A stretch of DNA of 64,000 bases from Inonotus obliquus (GCA_032164295.1 JAJHTX010000012.1:62001-126000), one strand, 5' to 3'; counted from the stretch's first letter, positions 33,744-45,082 are shown. Numbers and translations are program-made. Notes: generated by a model from the sequence alone, not told the origin.

Positions 33744-34510
33744 CTCCGAACCCAACTACGTCTGAGTCAACCTCCAGTAAGGAACTTCCCCCCTCTTCCC
33801 CAAACTCAATATCGTCGACCTCCAGGACCTCCACCCCAACAACAACAGTCGTCACAACCACAATGTCCCCCGTTGCAGGCACAAGGAGCAAGACTGGGTA
33901 CACACCCTGGAATGGGAGTTCCCATGGAAGTTGACGCAGCTCATTGCTGACTACTTTGATGGGCGTGCAGGAAGCCTGGACACTTTGTGAACCAATGTCC
34001 AGACCGAGTGCAGGTAGTGCAACAGATCATCGTGGGAATGGACCCAACGATTTGTAGGGAGATGGCAGAGCAACTTGGCGAACTGCCGGAGTCAGTCTTT
34101 GTTGAAGAAGAGTACAGTGAGGAAGCAGTAGAAGTTAGGGCTATGACCGAGACCGAAGGAGTCAACGTCGAGCAGGATTTTTCGGAAGACCAGCAGTAGA
34201 TGTTGTAACTACTGGTCAACACTCTCAAGGACTCTCGTCTTCGCTAATTTATAACTTGCGTGCTGTACAATATTTAAATGCGTCTCAATATACCAAGTTA
34301 AAAAAAATCACGAGATCCTGAACAATGTAATACCCACCCCCGAAAAAGAAGACAACCTAGACATTGACGACTATGATGATGCATGGATGTGCGACAGAGG
34401 TGTACAACCTAAGGAGGAAGAGCCGGAAGCTGTTTTTGTGCAACGACCAAATGGATACCAACTGGACGTCATTGTAATCATTATTCATCCCTTCGATCAG
34501 AAACTGACCC
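33744..34510 (+). pseudogene. G2 Gag zinc knuckle and Gag-pol spacer
   Basis: In shifting frames the sequence gives a Pro/Gln/Ser linker, then CRKPGHFVNQCP with the upstream Cys pair spoiled (about 33949-34000). Next comes QQIIVGMDPTICREMAEQLG and an acidic tail (33987-34199), then DNLDIDDYDDAWMCDRGVQP (about 34350-34480). Homology to chromovirus sequence ends near 34510, where other repeats begin. Protease sequence resumes only at 40278. Confidence 0.6.
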
Positions 34511-34579
34511 TGTTACGACATACTTTTCCTAGGCATTATCCGATCCCTTCTTTTCCTTTTTCGTCATCCATTCTTTAAT

Positions 34580-34660
34580 CTTCCGACGTCGTGACTCGAA
34601 CCCACGACCTCTCACTCCTTTATTTCCCTTATGTAAAAGACTGACCCGCCTACTGACACT
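34580..34660 (-). repeat. tRNA-related (SINE-like) segment
   Basis: On minus, GGTCGTGGGTTCGAGTCACG forms a T-arm: GTCGTG pairs with CACGAC around a loop containing GTTCGAG, a good pol III B box. Upstream there is a loose A-box candidate (TAGGCGGGTCAGTC), but no cloverleaf can be completed. So it is a tRNA-derived repeat or relic, not a tRNA gene. Confidence 0.35.
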
Positions 34661-34679
34661 AGTTGGTCTGTGCACCATC

Positions 34680-35129
34680 TTTGATGTTGGTCCGTGCACA
34701 CTCAATGTTGTAGATAGTCCCACAGTTCCAAATAGTATAAAAGGAGTGAGGAGTGCACCATAGCCACCTTAGCTTTGGTATTCTCTCCATCTCCCGGTGT
34801 TAAGTCATCTGATGTGTGCTGTCCTTCTAAGGGGGCAAAGCCCATCTTGACGCTGTGCATTGTAAGTGCAGTAAAGCCGTGGAGACAGGGTTAATTGCCT
34901 GGCTCACCTCTACCAGTGGCAGCTTATGCTGCATCTAGTGTTTGTCGTGCGTTCCTCGTGCCTACGACTGCGCTAGATCTTGTAGCCTCTGGGCATTTGT
35001 CATCAGGTTCTCTCATGCTCACTCTTGCATAGATCTAGTTGTGAACGACGAGACTCCGTCGCCCCCCGTTGCTAGCTTCGACAATCTCTTATGCATATCC
35101 TCTGATCATCCTCTAGTCTAGTTTCCTAG
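34680..35129 (+). other. LTR-like promoter-bearing stretch, unassigned
   Basis: GC-richer than its surroundings, with AGTATAAAAGGAGTGAG near 34733, a good TATA box. The piece TTCCTCGTGCCTACGACTG (about 34955) resembles GTTCCTCGTGCCCAAGACTA just after C1. It may be part of an LTR into which the MITE and C1 inserted. No ends could be set. Confidence 0.35.
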
Positions 35130-35131
35130 TA

Positions 35132-35783
35132 AGGTAGGGGAAGTATAAACTTGACTAGGTGTGATGCGCGTCATGCAACCCTGACTTGGCCTGACTTGTC
35201 TCATCCGGTGACTCTGGACCCTTTCTTAACTGCAACTTCCACACAACACAAACTCGATATTGGCTCCCATAGATATCTTCTAATAGAAATTACAAGCAGA
35301 TGTATGTTTTTAAAATTAAAAAATATGGATCCCTGACCTTCCGATTAAGGGATGAACCTTTTTTGTGTCAAATGGCTCAGAATTCATTTTCCAGCATTCT
35401 GGTAAGCTTTTCGTAAATTTTGAAAATTTTGACCGCAGAATTTTTGCTGCTCTTGGCGGGCACCGGATGACAAATACGGTCCAAATATAGTAATTTACTT
35501 ATGACTCATATCCATTACTAATATCTGACTAATACACATTTCTAATATGTATCCTGACGGCTGAGGGAGGTTCAGGAGAGCTGGCTATTGGTGAAACAAG
35601 CTTTGTTTTGATGTTTTGTTGAAGTACAAATGGGATTCTGGCTGCTCTTCTGCTGGCTACCACTGTCCTGAAATCCGACCTCGAGATTTTTGCCTCAGGG
35701 TCCTTCCAAATTGGGTAAGCCCAGGGTGCTCAGGGTCATCAGTCACATTGTGACACCTAGTCGAGTTTATACTTCCCCTACCT
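35132..35783. mobile_element. TA-flanked MITE with about 32-bp inverted ends (652 bp)
   Basis: The left end AGGTAGGGGAAGTATAAACT (continuing TGACTAGGTGT) and the right end are inverted copies with one or two differences. TA lies on both sides (35130-35131 and 35784-35785). No coding capacity. The TA duplication suggests the Tc1/mariner/pogo superfamily, although the CAGT-type start seen in the other TA elements here is absent. Confidence 0.8.
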
Positions 35784-35917
35784 TACAACGATGCCCCTCT
35801 GATTAACCTCGTGGGAGAAGTGCTCAAGTGCCGACTGTGAGTACAATCCTGTTGATGAGTTGTCCTAGGTGTTGCAGTGCGCTCCTTCCTTCTTCACCCT
35901 CTGGTATCTGTCTCGCT

Positions 35918-37222
35918 GAAGAGAACTATGTGCGGCTGAGCTCGGTATCGAGCCCGGTATCCCATTCTATGCTTACCCCATGCTACGGTACGGTCCCATC
36001 TACACCTTCCAGTATCCACCAGCACACCTAGAGAAACTGTCGGTCCCATTTCTCAAGATACCGAACACCGAGAGTACTGGTACCGAGCGCCAAGAAACCC
36101 GGTACCAAGAATACCAAGAGTGCCGAGTGCCGAGAAACCCGGTACCGAGACAAATTGACAATTCGACATGCTCTCATGACATGGATCGGACGTCTCCCTC
36201 TCTGGTATTCATTCCTGATGGGTGGACTATGCATGCCGGTTCTTTGGGGAAGCTCAGGGTTGGTATCCGTTAAGGTTTTCAGGTCCAGTACCACCAGGAA
36301 CGTGTCGGTATCAATTGGCAGGGGCTCAAATCTCTTGTCCTGAGGACTTTTCATCCAGGGGTACTATATGCTGCGTTTTCATTGGTATCTTGTCCTACCT
36401 AACCCTTTCTTGTTGTCCCCCTGAAGGCTCTACTGTATTCATTCTTCTTATGACATTTTTCTTTGTTTTGATCTTCCTTTTTACTTTCTCCTTTTGGACT
36501 TATGAGCTAACTACAGTACAGTAGTATAAATATCTCCTCCTGTACGTAGTAGCTCTCCAGGTAATCTTAGGAGCTAGCCTCTAACGTGAGGGCTCGGGTT
36601 TCCTCACCCCCTTCTCAGTTCCGTCTCAGTCTCCTCTCAAGCTTCGTCCCAGTCCCATCCCAGTTCCGTCTCAAGTGAATCTCAGGAGTTAGCCTCCCGT
36701 GTGAGGGCTCAGGTTTGCTTCCCAGTCCAGTCGACACCTTCAGCCACCAGTCAACCTCATTCAGTCCCTTGCTATACCATCCCGTGCTAGCTGTTTTCCT
36801 GCAGTACCGACCTGTACCGACGTTTTTCCCACGGTACCGACCTTTTGTTATCCTTTGTATTTGCACATCATCCTTTAGTTTCTGTACTGATCTTCTTGTT
36901 TGACAACATACCTTCACGTACCGACCCCTTTCTTTCTGTACCGACCTGTACCGAGGTTTTTCCCACGGTATTAGACTCTTGTTTTGCTACATTCTCTTTC
37001 ATACCGACCTGTACCGAAGTTTTTCCCACATTCTGACCTGTCCTTTTCATACCAGAATCACATACTCTTCGCTTCCAGCCCATCTATTAACTCCCCCTTT
37101 TCATAGACAACAAGTACCGTGACCGTACTGGTTAAGTACCGGCACGTATTAGCCCTCCCCCACTTAAAACCATACACGCCTCGTCTCGGTATTTCGGTAC
37201 CGGACGTGATCTTGCACATTTA
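35918..37222 (-). repeat. C-family dispersed repeat, copy C1
   Basis: Inverse orientation to C2 and C3 and homologous throughout. On plus it begins GAAGAGAACTATGTG and ends CTTGCACATTTA. Flanking 5-mers are TCGCT and TCGTG, partly alike. It contains AGTATAAATATCTCC (TATA-like) and three copies of a GTACCGA.GTTTTTCCCACGG motif near 36800-37030. Peptides shared with C2 and C3 by open frames reflect DNA homology, not coding. Confidence 0.65.
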
Positions 37223-37745
37223 TCGTGTTCCTCGTGCCCAAGACTATGTCGGGTGTTGCTCGGGAGTTCTTGCAAGCTGCTTTGCCGACGATGGCGAACG
37301 ACAAATGTCTCGGCCTTCGGACCGAGTGTGTAGGCTTCCCCTTATGTTGGAGACGTAGTTCAGCATTAAGGTTTATTACCCAGGCCCGGCGGCAGTAATG
37401 TCGACCATGTAAACCCAATAAGTCCCCCTCCTTTTGCCTTCCTCCCCTTCCGATCTCGACGTTGTAAGTGACCTAGGGAGTGGTGCCAAGCCTTCACGGG
37501 TGAGGACTATTTCTTGGTGATATGATATTGGGGTCGCCCCTATACTGACATCTGGTTCCTCACCAGATGTCATCCTCAATGCAGAGCTGTTACTGTACCA
37601 CAAACAGAGTTTGACGAGGAGTGCCTTACTCGTCATTGGAGTGCTCGCCGATGAGGCTCTAGTATGTGTGTTGACGCGCTAGGTGTACAGGCGCAGGGAG
37701 CAGAGACGTACTGCATTACAAACATCGGTGTGAGGGCATTACCGC
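37223..37745. other. Gene-free stretch between C1 and B2
   Basis: GC-rich spacer, no gene or clear repeat. It ends with ACCGC, the left duplication of B2. Confidence 0.4.
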
Positions 37746-39465
37746 TGAATGTGCGAGAACGCGGCCGATATTAGAAATACCGGATGAGGGGGGTACGATT
37801 TAGATGCGTTGGGAGGGCCGGTACGTGGCGGTACTAAGTCGTACAGTCACAGACAAGTCGTCAAGAGAGAATAGTAGGGCCTGGCTGGATTGATGAGTAC
37901 AGGAGACTATAGGTGACCGCTCAAGAGGAGAGGTATCAGGAGACGATCAATACCGAGACGAATCCGTCGATACCGAGTCGTCTGGTGTCCGGTATTACGG
38001 TAGAGAGAACGAAGCAGTAGAGGAAGCAAGCTGAGGAGGTGTTTCTGATGGGACTGATCGTGAGACGAGAGACGAGGGCGACGAAGACGAGAACGACGAC
38101 TACCGGTATCGATACCGGTGACTACGAGACGAGACGAACGAACGGGGACTTGAACGGGATGAGCAAAACCCGGACCTTCACTCTGGAAGTTCCTCTCAGA
38201 TTAGCTGGTTTGCTACAGTAGAACATGCAGGCTATAAATACCATAATACCGTAGCCATTCAAGATACCAAATGGAGGGTTTTTACAAGTCGAATCGTACC
38301 GTAATCCGGTACAAGAAATGGAACATAAAGTCGAATTGAATGTAAAATTACAATCAGGGGAAACATAAGATGATGAATGAATAAGAAGTTTTATCAGGGG
38401 GTAGCTAAGAATAGGGTGGGACGAGACAAGAACCCAATGAAAACTTACGACGAGTGATACCGAGGTAGGGCGGCGATACCGACGTCGACCAGCGCTAAAT
38501 TAAGGACGTGTCTCAAGCTACCGCATGGGCGCTCCTGGCGATGTCCCTGTCGTAGGAGAAGCACGTCATCCTGATTTACCTTTGTTCCGGTATCATGATC
38601 CGTGCGGCGTCAGTCTGGGCGTCTACCGGTCGATCGGACGGCGTGCTCCGATGTTGACGTGTCGGTACAACCCAACCTTGGCAATGGGGTACTCTACCGT
38701 TCGGTACCAATCAGTACCCTGGGATCGTCCCTGAGCATCGCTCTAGCCCCTCGATATCGACCGGTACGCGTCGCCTGACTCGACTGGGCATTGCTTGGCT
38801 TCCCCTCCGAGTCGGATCGATGGCCTTCTCCGAGATCGAAGCAGCGTACGGCGGACTTGATTCATTTCCCAACCTTCCTCTCAATGTAGATCTCCGAGGG
38901 CGTGGTCTCGTCCTAGCACACATTACGAACTCCAGTACCGGAGCGGACCATCGGTATCAACACTGGTATCGTCGGTATCGGTGCTTGGCGGTTCGGAAGG
39001 GCATACCGTCGGACTTGGAGCTTCGATCATGATCCAACTCTTCGCAGCAACGTACGACAGACCGATTGCTGCTTTGTGAGCCTTTTCCTCTGGTATGGGC
39101 TGTCGAGGGCGTAGTATCGACTAGACGTGGACTATTAATCGTCGGTATCAGGATGGGTGGACGGTACGGTATCGGTATCATCGGTATCGAAGTCTGGTGG
39201 TTCGGTACTGTGATGGAAGACAGGCGTAGGGATTGGTGATTCGGTATTGGCGCAGAAGTGGACCAGTTCTCAATCGTTCTTAGCCTTGTCGAATCGCAGA
39301 AGCCTCGTACTTTGTTGGAACCGCAGGCGTAGATAGGACGGCAGAAGTACCGTGGTCCGAAGAGAAGTAAGAAGCGGTAGAATCGCAGAAGTATTGTTAA
39401 TTGGAAGAAGCGGTAGAATCGCAGAATTAAGCCCATATCGATCGTAGCCTCCGGTATTACTCTTT
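37746..39465 (+). repeat. B-family dispersed repeat, copy B2
   Basis: Starts TGAATGTGC and ends TTACTCTTT, flanked by ACCGC (37741-37745) and ACCAC (39466-39470). About 1,720 bp, same order of blocks as B1, including CCGGTATCGATACCGG and GGCTATAAATACC. No coding. Confidence 0.68.
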
Positions 39466-39470
39466 ACCAC

Positions 39471-40255
39471 TAGCTCTCAATGTAGTCAGCAGGGGAGTGT
39501 TGCGAAGTAGACGTACCAGTGGCGCTCTGGGATATTAAAGCGTATACACCTCCATCTACGACATTGGTGCCAGCCTCGTGGTTGGGTGGTTTAACCATCT
39601 GGTCCCATGGCTGAGGGACGTGCCTGAGATAGGACGTCATGGTGTATTGTGGATGACGGGATGTAGTTCCTCGTCTGAGGTCGCAGAGTCGCACTGCTTA
39701 ATAAATGATGTCGTGACACATGGACGTTAGCGTGTCTCTTTGATGTCCTCTCGGTAGGATAGACTGGTGGGTGGTTGTGTAGCAGACGTACCTGAGTCGT
39801 ACAGGGATATTAAATGAGGTTACCGCGGGTGTGCCTTACCGTGCGCGTCGTCTTCCTTCGACGGCGTATCTCCTTGGTTTAGGGATTATATCTCTAGGCC
39901 TTGTACCATGGGATATACGAGCCAAGGGTGTGGGAACCCCTGGGCCGTAGTCATCATCCCTCCAACGTATTACGTGGCTCCTGTCCCTTCCTAAACACCG
40001 ACACCCTTTAGGTTAGTAGTAGTGGTTCGACTGCTGCTCACTCTCTCCTCTCGTCTCCCCTGGTGACCGTACCGTTAACCTCCCTTCTTCCTCCTTCGAC
40101 ATCGTCCCTCCTCCGTCGTCTTTGGAAACTCATCCTACCCCCTGGATGAGGTTATGTGGTTAGTTATCATGTGACCTCGTCCATCCTCCCCACGTGATGC
40201 GACTCGACCCCCTGTGCCGAGGTACGTTAAGGCTCATCCAGTTTACGCCTTAACA
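39471..40255 (+). repeat. LTR-like repeats, one complete candidate at 39709-40255
   Basis: 39709-40255 runs from TGTCGTGACACATGG to GCCTTAACA (TG..CA, 547 bp). The piece GTAGCAGACGTACC..GGGATATTAAA near 39778 matches GAAGTAGACGTACC..GGGATATTAAA near 39508, so 39471-39708 is a fragment of a related repeat. G2 protease sequence starts 22 bp after the end, so this may be an insertion or deletion junction. No target duplication. Confidence 0.45.
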
Positions 40256-40277
40256 GACCCCAGAAGATAAACAAGAG

Positions 40278-40916
40278 ATGGAGCAGCTAGATGGAGAAAA
40301 ATACGATACGGACAGACAGGAGCTGGATGCACATGCGCTTATTGACTCTGGAGCAACTGGTTCTCTCATCGACAAAGGATTTGTCAAAAGGTACAAGATC
40401 CCCACCAAACACTATATTTGCCCTATACCACTCTTTAATGCTGATGGAACTGGCAACAAGGAGGGTTCAATGACGGAGTATGTAGAGGTACGGATGATCT
40501 TCGACGGGATACATGAAGAGACTATTCATCTAGCGGTGACATCCCTAGCGTCAACTAACATCTTTCTTGGATATGACTGGCTACGCAAGCACAATCCGGA
40601 AGTTGACTGGAAGACGGGTGTCATCTCATTTACTCGTTGCCCGGAGACATGTTGGTCCTTGGAAAGGGAGGCAGATGAGTATCGTAAGAAGCAGGTCAGA
40701 GGAACTACGAAGTGGCCAGAGTATCTCGACAAATTTGCGGACGTCTTCAGTGAGGAGAACTTTGAAAAGTTACCGGAGCATCGAGTTTGGGACCACGCCA
40801 TAGAGCTAAAGGCAGATTTCAAGCCAAGCAACTGCAAGGTGTACCCTCTTAACCCGAAGGAACAACAGGTGCTACAAGAATTCATCGACGAGAACCTCGC
40901 TTCAGGATGCATTTGA
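40278..40916 (+). pseudogene. G2 protease and start of reverse transcriptase
   Basis: The retropepsin site is ALIDSGATGSLIDKGFVKRY, followed by PLFNADGTGNKEGS and STNIFLGYDWLRKHNPEVDW. After a linker comes FEKLPEHRVWDHAIELKADF, CKVYPLNPKEQQVLQEF, the usual lead-in to gypsy RT. It stops at TGA 40914 in the context GCI-stop, where G1 has GRIRPSKSPMASPFF, that is at an Arg position. The reading continues directly in the same frame after the stop. Confidence 0.88.
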
Positions 40917-41646
40917 CACTCGAAATCTCCAATGGCATCGCCATTCTTTTTCATCAAAAAGGAAGACAGGTCTCTTCAAGCGATTCAGAATTATAGGAAA
41001 CTGAACGAAGGTACTATCAAGAACAAGTACCCACTTCCTTTGATTCAAGAACTTGTCGACAAGGTCAGGAACTCTTGCTATATCACAAAGCTCGATGTTT
41101 GTTGGGGATACTACAACATTTGTATTCGAGAAGGTGACAAGTGGAAGGCAGTGTTTAGGACTAACCTGGGATTCTTTGAACCTATGGTTATGTTTTTCGG
41201 TTTAACTAATGCGCCAGCTACGTTCCAAGGATTCATGAATGACATCTTCAAAGAACTCATACACAAAGGACACATCATCATCTACCTTGACGACATACTT
41301 ATCTTCTCCGAAGGGCAAGACAAACACCAACAGCTAGTTAAATGAGTATTTGATATCTTACAAAAGAACAACCTGTACCTCAAACCTCAGAAATGCGAAT
41401 TCAAAACAGACCATGTTAAGTACCTCGGTCACATCATCGGTAATGGGGTAGTGAAGGTAGATCCGAAAAAATCAAAGGCGATTCAGGAGTGGCCGGTGCT
41501 GAAGAACCTAAAGACATTACAAGAGTTCCTAGGGTTTGGAAACTGGCTACAATGATTCGTCAAAGACTACAGCGAGATTGTCAAACCACTTACGAAGCTG
41601 ACAGAAAAAGTAGAATGGAGGTGGGAGAAAGAGGAACAAGCCGCCT
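40917..41646 (+). pseudogene. G2 reverse transcriptase
   Basis: Contains MASPFFFIKKEDRSLQAIQN (here ..SLQAIQ replaces the usual KLRPVQ), YPLPLIQELVDKVRN, FGLTNAPATFQGFMNDIFKE and IIIYLDDILIFSE. A TGA at 41343 splits VK from VFDILQKNNLYLKPQKCEF, and another at 41553 splits WLQ from FVKDYSEIVKPL. Both occupy Arg positions in relatives. Otherwise the frame is continuous. Confidence 0.88.
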
Positions 41647-42080
41647 ATGAGGAGCTCAAGAAATGTCTATGCGAACCACCCATACTTGTTATTCCAAACG
41701 ACAAAGGAGCATTTAGAGTTGAAGCTAATGCATCGAACTATGCAACTGGAGGAATATTACTACAGGAGCAAGGAGGCAAGTGGAAACCAGTGGCATACAG
41801 GTCAAAGACATTGTCGGATGCTGAACGAAATTACAAGATCTACGACAAAGAGATGCTCGCAATCGTGCAAGCTCTTAGAGAATGGTGACAATATCTGCTA
41901 GAAGCTCGGCAACATTTTGAAGTCTGGTCGGATCATGCTAATCTTCTCTATTTCAAGTCACCACAAAAGCTGAACTACCGTCAGGCGAGGTGACAACTTG
42001 AACTAGCTGACTGCGACTTCACCCTGGTTCATAAGGCAGGAACATCGATGGGCAAAGCGGACCTTCTGTCATGACAAGTA
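41647..42080 (+). pseudogene. G2 RNase H domain
   Basis: The continuing frame reads CEPPILVIPNDKGAFRVEAN, NYATGGILLQEQGGKWKPVA and YDKEMLAIVQALREW, then TGA (41886-41888), QYLLEARQHFEVWSDHANLL. Stops at about 41990 (AGG TGA CAA, Trp expected from QARWQLELA) and 42072 (TCA TGA CAA, Arg expected) follow. The D.N position in FRVEAN is altered from the usual Asp. Confidence 0.8.
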
Positions 42081-43436
42081 GATTACGATAAAGGCAAACA
42101 CAATAATGAAAACGTCACTTTCATCAAGGAAGACTGGTTAGTACAAGGAGTGGTGTGGACATTGCAGGGGGATGTGTTGGAAAAGGTACGGAAGGCGCAG
42201 CAGGAGGTAAAGAAGAGACCAAAAGGAGTAGTACCAAAGGATGGATGGTTAAAGCTAGGAAACATCATCTTTGTGCCGAATGACATGAAAGAGCTTGCGT
42301 TGAAGGAGTACCATGACTCACCGATGGCTGGGCATCCTGGGATGACAAAAACCATTAACCTCATATGGCAAAAGTTCTGGTGGCCTACGATGTTCTATGA
42401 CATCCATACTTACGTCAAGGGATGCGACAAGTGTCAAAGGATGAAGGCTACAAGGACAACAAGAGCTAGGAGTCTACACCTGAACGAAGTACCTGACAAG
42501 CCATGGGAAATTGTCACTATCGATTTGATTGGAGGATTACCAGAATCAGAGGGATACAACACTATCTGCGTAGTTGTCGATCGCTTCAGCAAACAGATAC
42601 ATGCAGTACCAACTATGACAAAGTTAACAGCTGAAGGAATGGCTAGGATTTACTAGGATCATGTCTTTCGTCATTATGGACTACCGTGCAAGATTATCCA
42701 CGATAGAGGGACCCAGTTCGATGCCAAGATGATGAAGGAATTGTACAAGCTCCTACACATCGAAGGGAATCTGTCGACGGTCAATCACCCACAGACAGAT
42801 GGACAGACTGAACAAGTTAATCAGGAACTGGAACAGTACCTCTGCCTCTATGTGGATCATTGACAATTGGATTGGGCAAACTGGTTGGCTATGGCTGAAT
42901 TCGCATACAACAACCGGGAACACTCAATGACGAAGATGTCTCCTTTTTTTGCAAATCTTGGCAGGAATCTAGGTGACTTCTCAGACATTGCAACGTCATC
43001 CTCAAACATGGTTGCCGAAGATTTTGCGAAACAGATCAAGGAGACTCATGAGCTAGCCAAAGAAAACCTTTAGAAGGCTGCTGACGACATGAAGAAGTAC
43101 CACAACCGTCATGTAGGAAAGTCAATAGAGTTTGCACCAGAAGATAAGGTATTTCTGGACGGACAGAATATCAAAACGACGAGGCCTACGAAGAAGTTGG
43201 AGGATAAGTGGTACGGACCTTACAAAATTGTTGAGAAGGTTGGAGCCAGCGCATATAGACTCAAGTTGCCAAAGACGTGGAAGAAGATTCACCCCATCTT
43301 CAATGAAGTCCTACTAAAACCTGCAGTTGAGCCCTTGTTCGAATCTCAGAAGAAAGCACCTCCACCACCACCTGTTCTTGTCGATGAAGAAGAAGAATAT
43401 GAGGTTGAAGGAATACTTGATTCACGACTGCATTGA
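42081..43436 (+). pseudogene. G2 integrase
   Basis: Zinc-binding region with YHDSPMAGHPGMTKT, FWWPTMFYDIHTYVKGCDKC. Catalytic core with Asp in VTIDLIGGLPES, Asp in IIHDRGTQFDAKM and Glu in HPQTDGQTEQVNQELEQYL. A TAG at 42654 interrupts ARIY and DHVFRHYGLP, a TGA at 42861 interrupts VDH and QLDWANWLAMAEF, and a TAG at 43071 interrupts KENL and KAADDMKKYH. The distal part holds GPYKIVEKVGASAYRLKLPK and HPIFNEVLLKP, the usual link to the chromodomain. Confidence 0.88.
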
Positions 43437-43724
43437 CGGAGCCTACAATGCCTGGTAAAGTGGGTAGGATATGAGGAAGCAACCTGGCAACCAGAGTCGG
43501 ACTTAGAAGACAATGTGAAGGAAGCTGTCAATGAGTCCTACCAAAAACACCCAGGAGCCCCTCATAAACTCATGATACCTCAATGGTCATTACGTCAGAT
43601 CTTCGCATACACAGAACCTCCGGACCCAGTGAATGGTTGGAAGGGAAAACCCATGGTCGCAATCAATGTGGAAGATCTACCTCTCTATGTAGACCCACTG
43701 GATCAACTAGAACTGCTGGCATAA
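43437..43724 (+). pseudogene. G2 chromodomain and C-terminal tail
   Basis: After a TGA at 43434-43436 (LDSRLH-stop-RSLQ, Arg expected) the frame reads LVKWVGYEEATWQPESDLED and NVKEAVNESYQKHPGAP, a chromodomain aligned with the one in G1. The tail PQWSLRQIFAYTEPP and beyond has no recognised domain and ends in TAA before the polypurine tract. Confidence 0.85.
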
Positions 43725-43748
43725 ACGTTGGTCGGGATGCCCAACCTT

Positions 43749-43764
43749 GAAGGGGGGGGGGTGA
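43749..43764 (+). promoter_or_regulatory. G2 polypurine tract
   Basis: GAAGGGGGGGGGGTGA directly abuts the 3' LTR, the standard place for plus-strand DNA priming in LTR retroelements. Confidence 0.85.
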
Positions 43765-45081
43765 TGTAAGAACACTTTTCCTTTTTCATCTTTTCTTATT
43801 TTTCGTATTCCATTATATTACTAATTTCCTTTCATTACTAATACCTTATGGCTCCCTCCGCCCCATCCCAATATATTACTAATACTGCATTACTAATTCT
43901 GCCCCAACCCGATGACGCTTATTCACACTTACTCATTCTTGTTGACTTGTCGGGCCCCGTTGTTTGTTTGTTTATATTGCTATGCTGCTACGCAGCACCT
44001 TCTTAGAGTAGTACCTTCCTACGATCAAAGTGTATATAAGTAGATAGATCTTGTCTTGTCTTCCCCACTTGACTCTTCTACTTACCACCACAACGTCTTA
44101 GGTATTCCTCTCTTGTACTTACTTAGTTTATTCAATCTACTTACCACCATGATGTCTTAGTCGTATACTGTTCCTAGACATGTGCATTACTCAAGACTCA
44201 TCACCTTAGACGTACGTCGCCGACGACTGTGTACTATCCCCAAGATGCAGTAGAGGTTGTCACTACAGTGTGGAGCGTCACGTGTCGACACCTCTGTAGA
44301 GGCCGCAATTTTGAGTTTCAGACTGAGTCAATTTTTTTTCAGTAGTACAAGTAACAAAAATATACGTGAATCCGATGTTTTTGATGGGCCATCAAAATTT
44401 TCAATTTTTTTGGGAAAAAAAAATAGTGAAAAAATTGAATAAAATTATAGGGGCTATCCTGACCCCTTTCTCTTCATTCCACGTTGTTTCCACACATTTC
44501 CGCCCACCCAGAATGCCCCCAGGCAATGCAAAGTCAAAGAAGGCCAAGTCCCAGTGGAAGACACTGAGGGTCAAGGTCTCTCCTTACAATATCCAGAAAG
44601 AGTCCACTTACCCACCACCGATTTGTGTACTTTCTTGATGCCTTCAGTCTTGACATTTCTTGCTACTTTTCTTGATAACTCGCTTGATATTTTGCTTGGT
44701 GCCATGCATAGTAAATGGATAGGATAGTACTCTTTTTGGAATAGATCGATGCAATTGTATTATATAACCATTCCGTTTTGGTCATATTTGATGGTATTAC
44801 TAATATTTAAAATGATTTTTTAATCATTTAAATATTCATTTCAATTTTCGATGGAAAAAATTTTCAACCTCGAGATAAAATTCCTAAAAAATGTAAGTTC
44901 TATTCCTACGACATCTAGCTACTCATATATATACTTTACAAGTCAATCGAAGGTGTTGTGGAGGAGAAGTTACAGTCACAAATTTACGCATTTGAGATGT
45001 CAGTTTTAGCCGCTCCACACTGTAGATGACCTTCATGAGAACAGGCCTTGAGCGTGCACTGCCACCTTGTCTGTCCTAACA
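43765..45081 (+). repeat. LTR-A, 3' LTR of G2, split by a MITE
   Basis: TGTAAGAACACTTTTCC to CCTAACA. Without the insert at 44266-45022 and one TA it is about 558 bp, like the other LTR-A copies. It carries GTGTATATAAGTAGATAG. The sequence right after (GCAAT) does not match the 5' LTR flank TCTCT. Confidence 0.9.
44266..45022. mobile_element. Tc1/mariner-type MITE in the 3' LTR (757 bp)
   Basis: The inverted ends CAGTGTGGAGCG and CGCTCCACACTG are flanked by TA (44264-44265 and 45023-45024). The insertion splits LTR sequence that is continuous in the copy at 12679-13239. Beyond 12 bp the ends diverge. A small frame with ATG at 44512 (MPPGNAKSKKAKSQWKTLRV, about 41 codons) is of unknown nature. 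Confidence 0.85.
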
Positions 45082-45082
45082 G

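Noticed and set aside
36028..36354. Frames of about 100 codons repeated in C1, C2 and C3 with similar peptides on both strands
   Set aside because: Conservation is at DNA level and includes antisense frames equally; no start, promoter or codon pattern favours one frame.
23346..39465. B repeats as Helitrons
   Set aside because: They have target duplications and lack TC..CTRR ends and a clear 3' hairpin of that type.
40278..43724. Reassignment of TGA to Arg to explain readable retroelement frames
   Set aside because: TAG and TAA stops and frameshifts also occur, and CpG decay explains the TGA codons without a new code.
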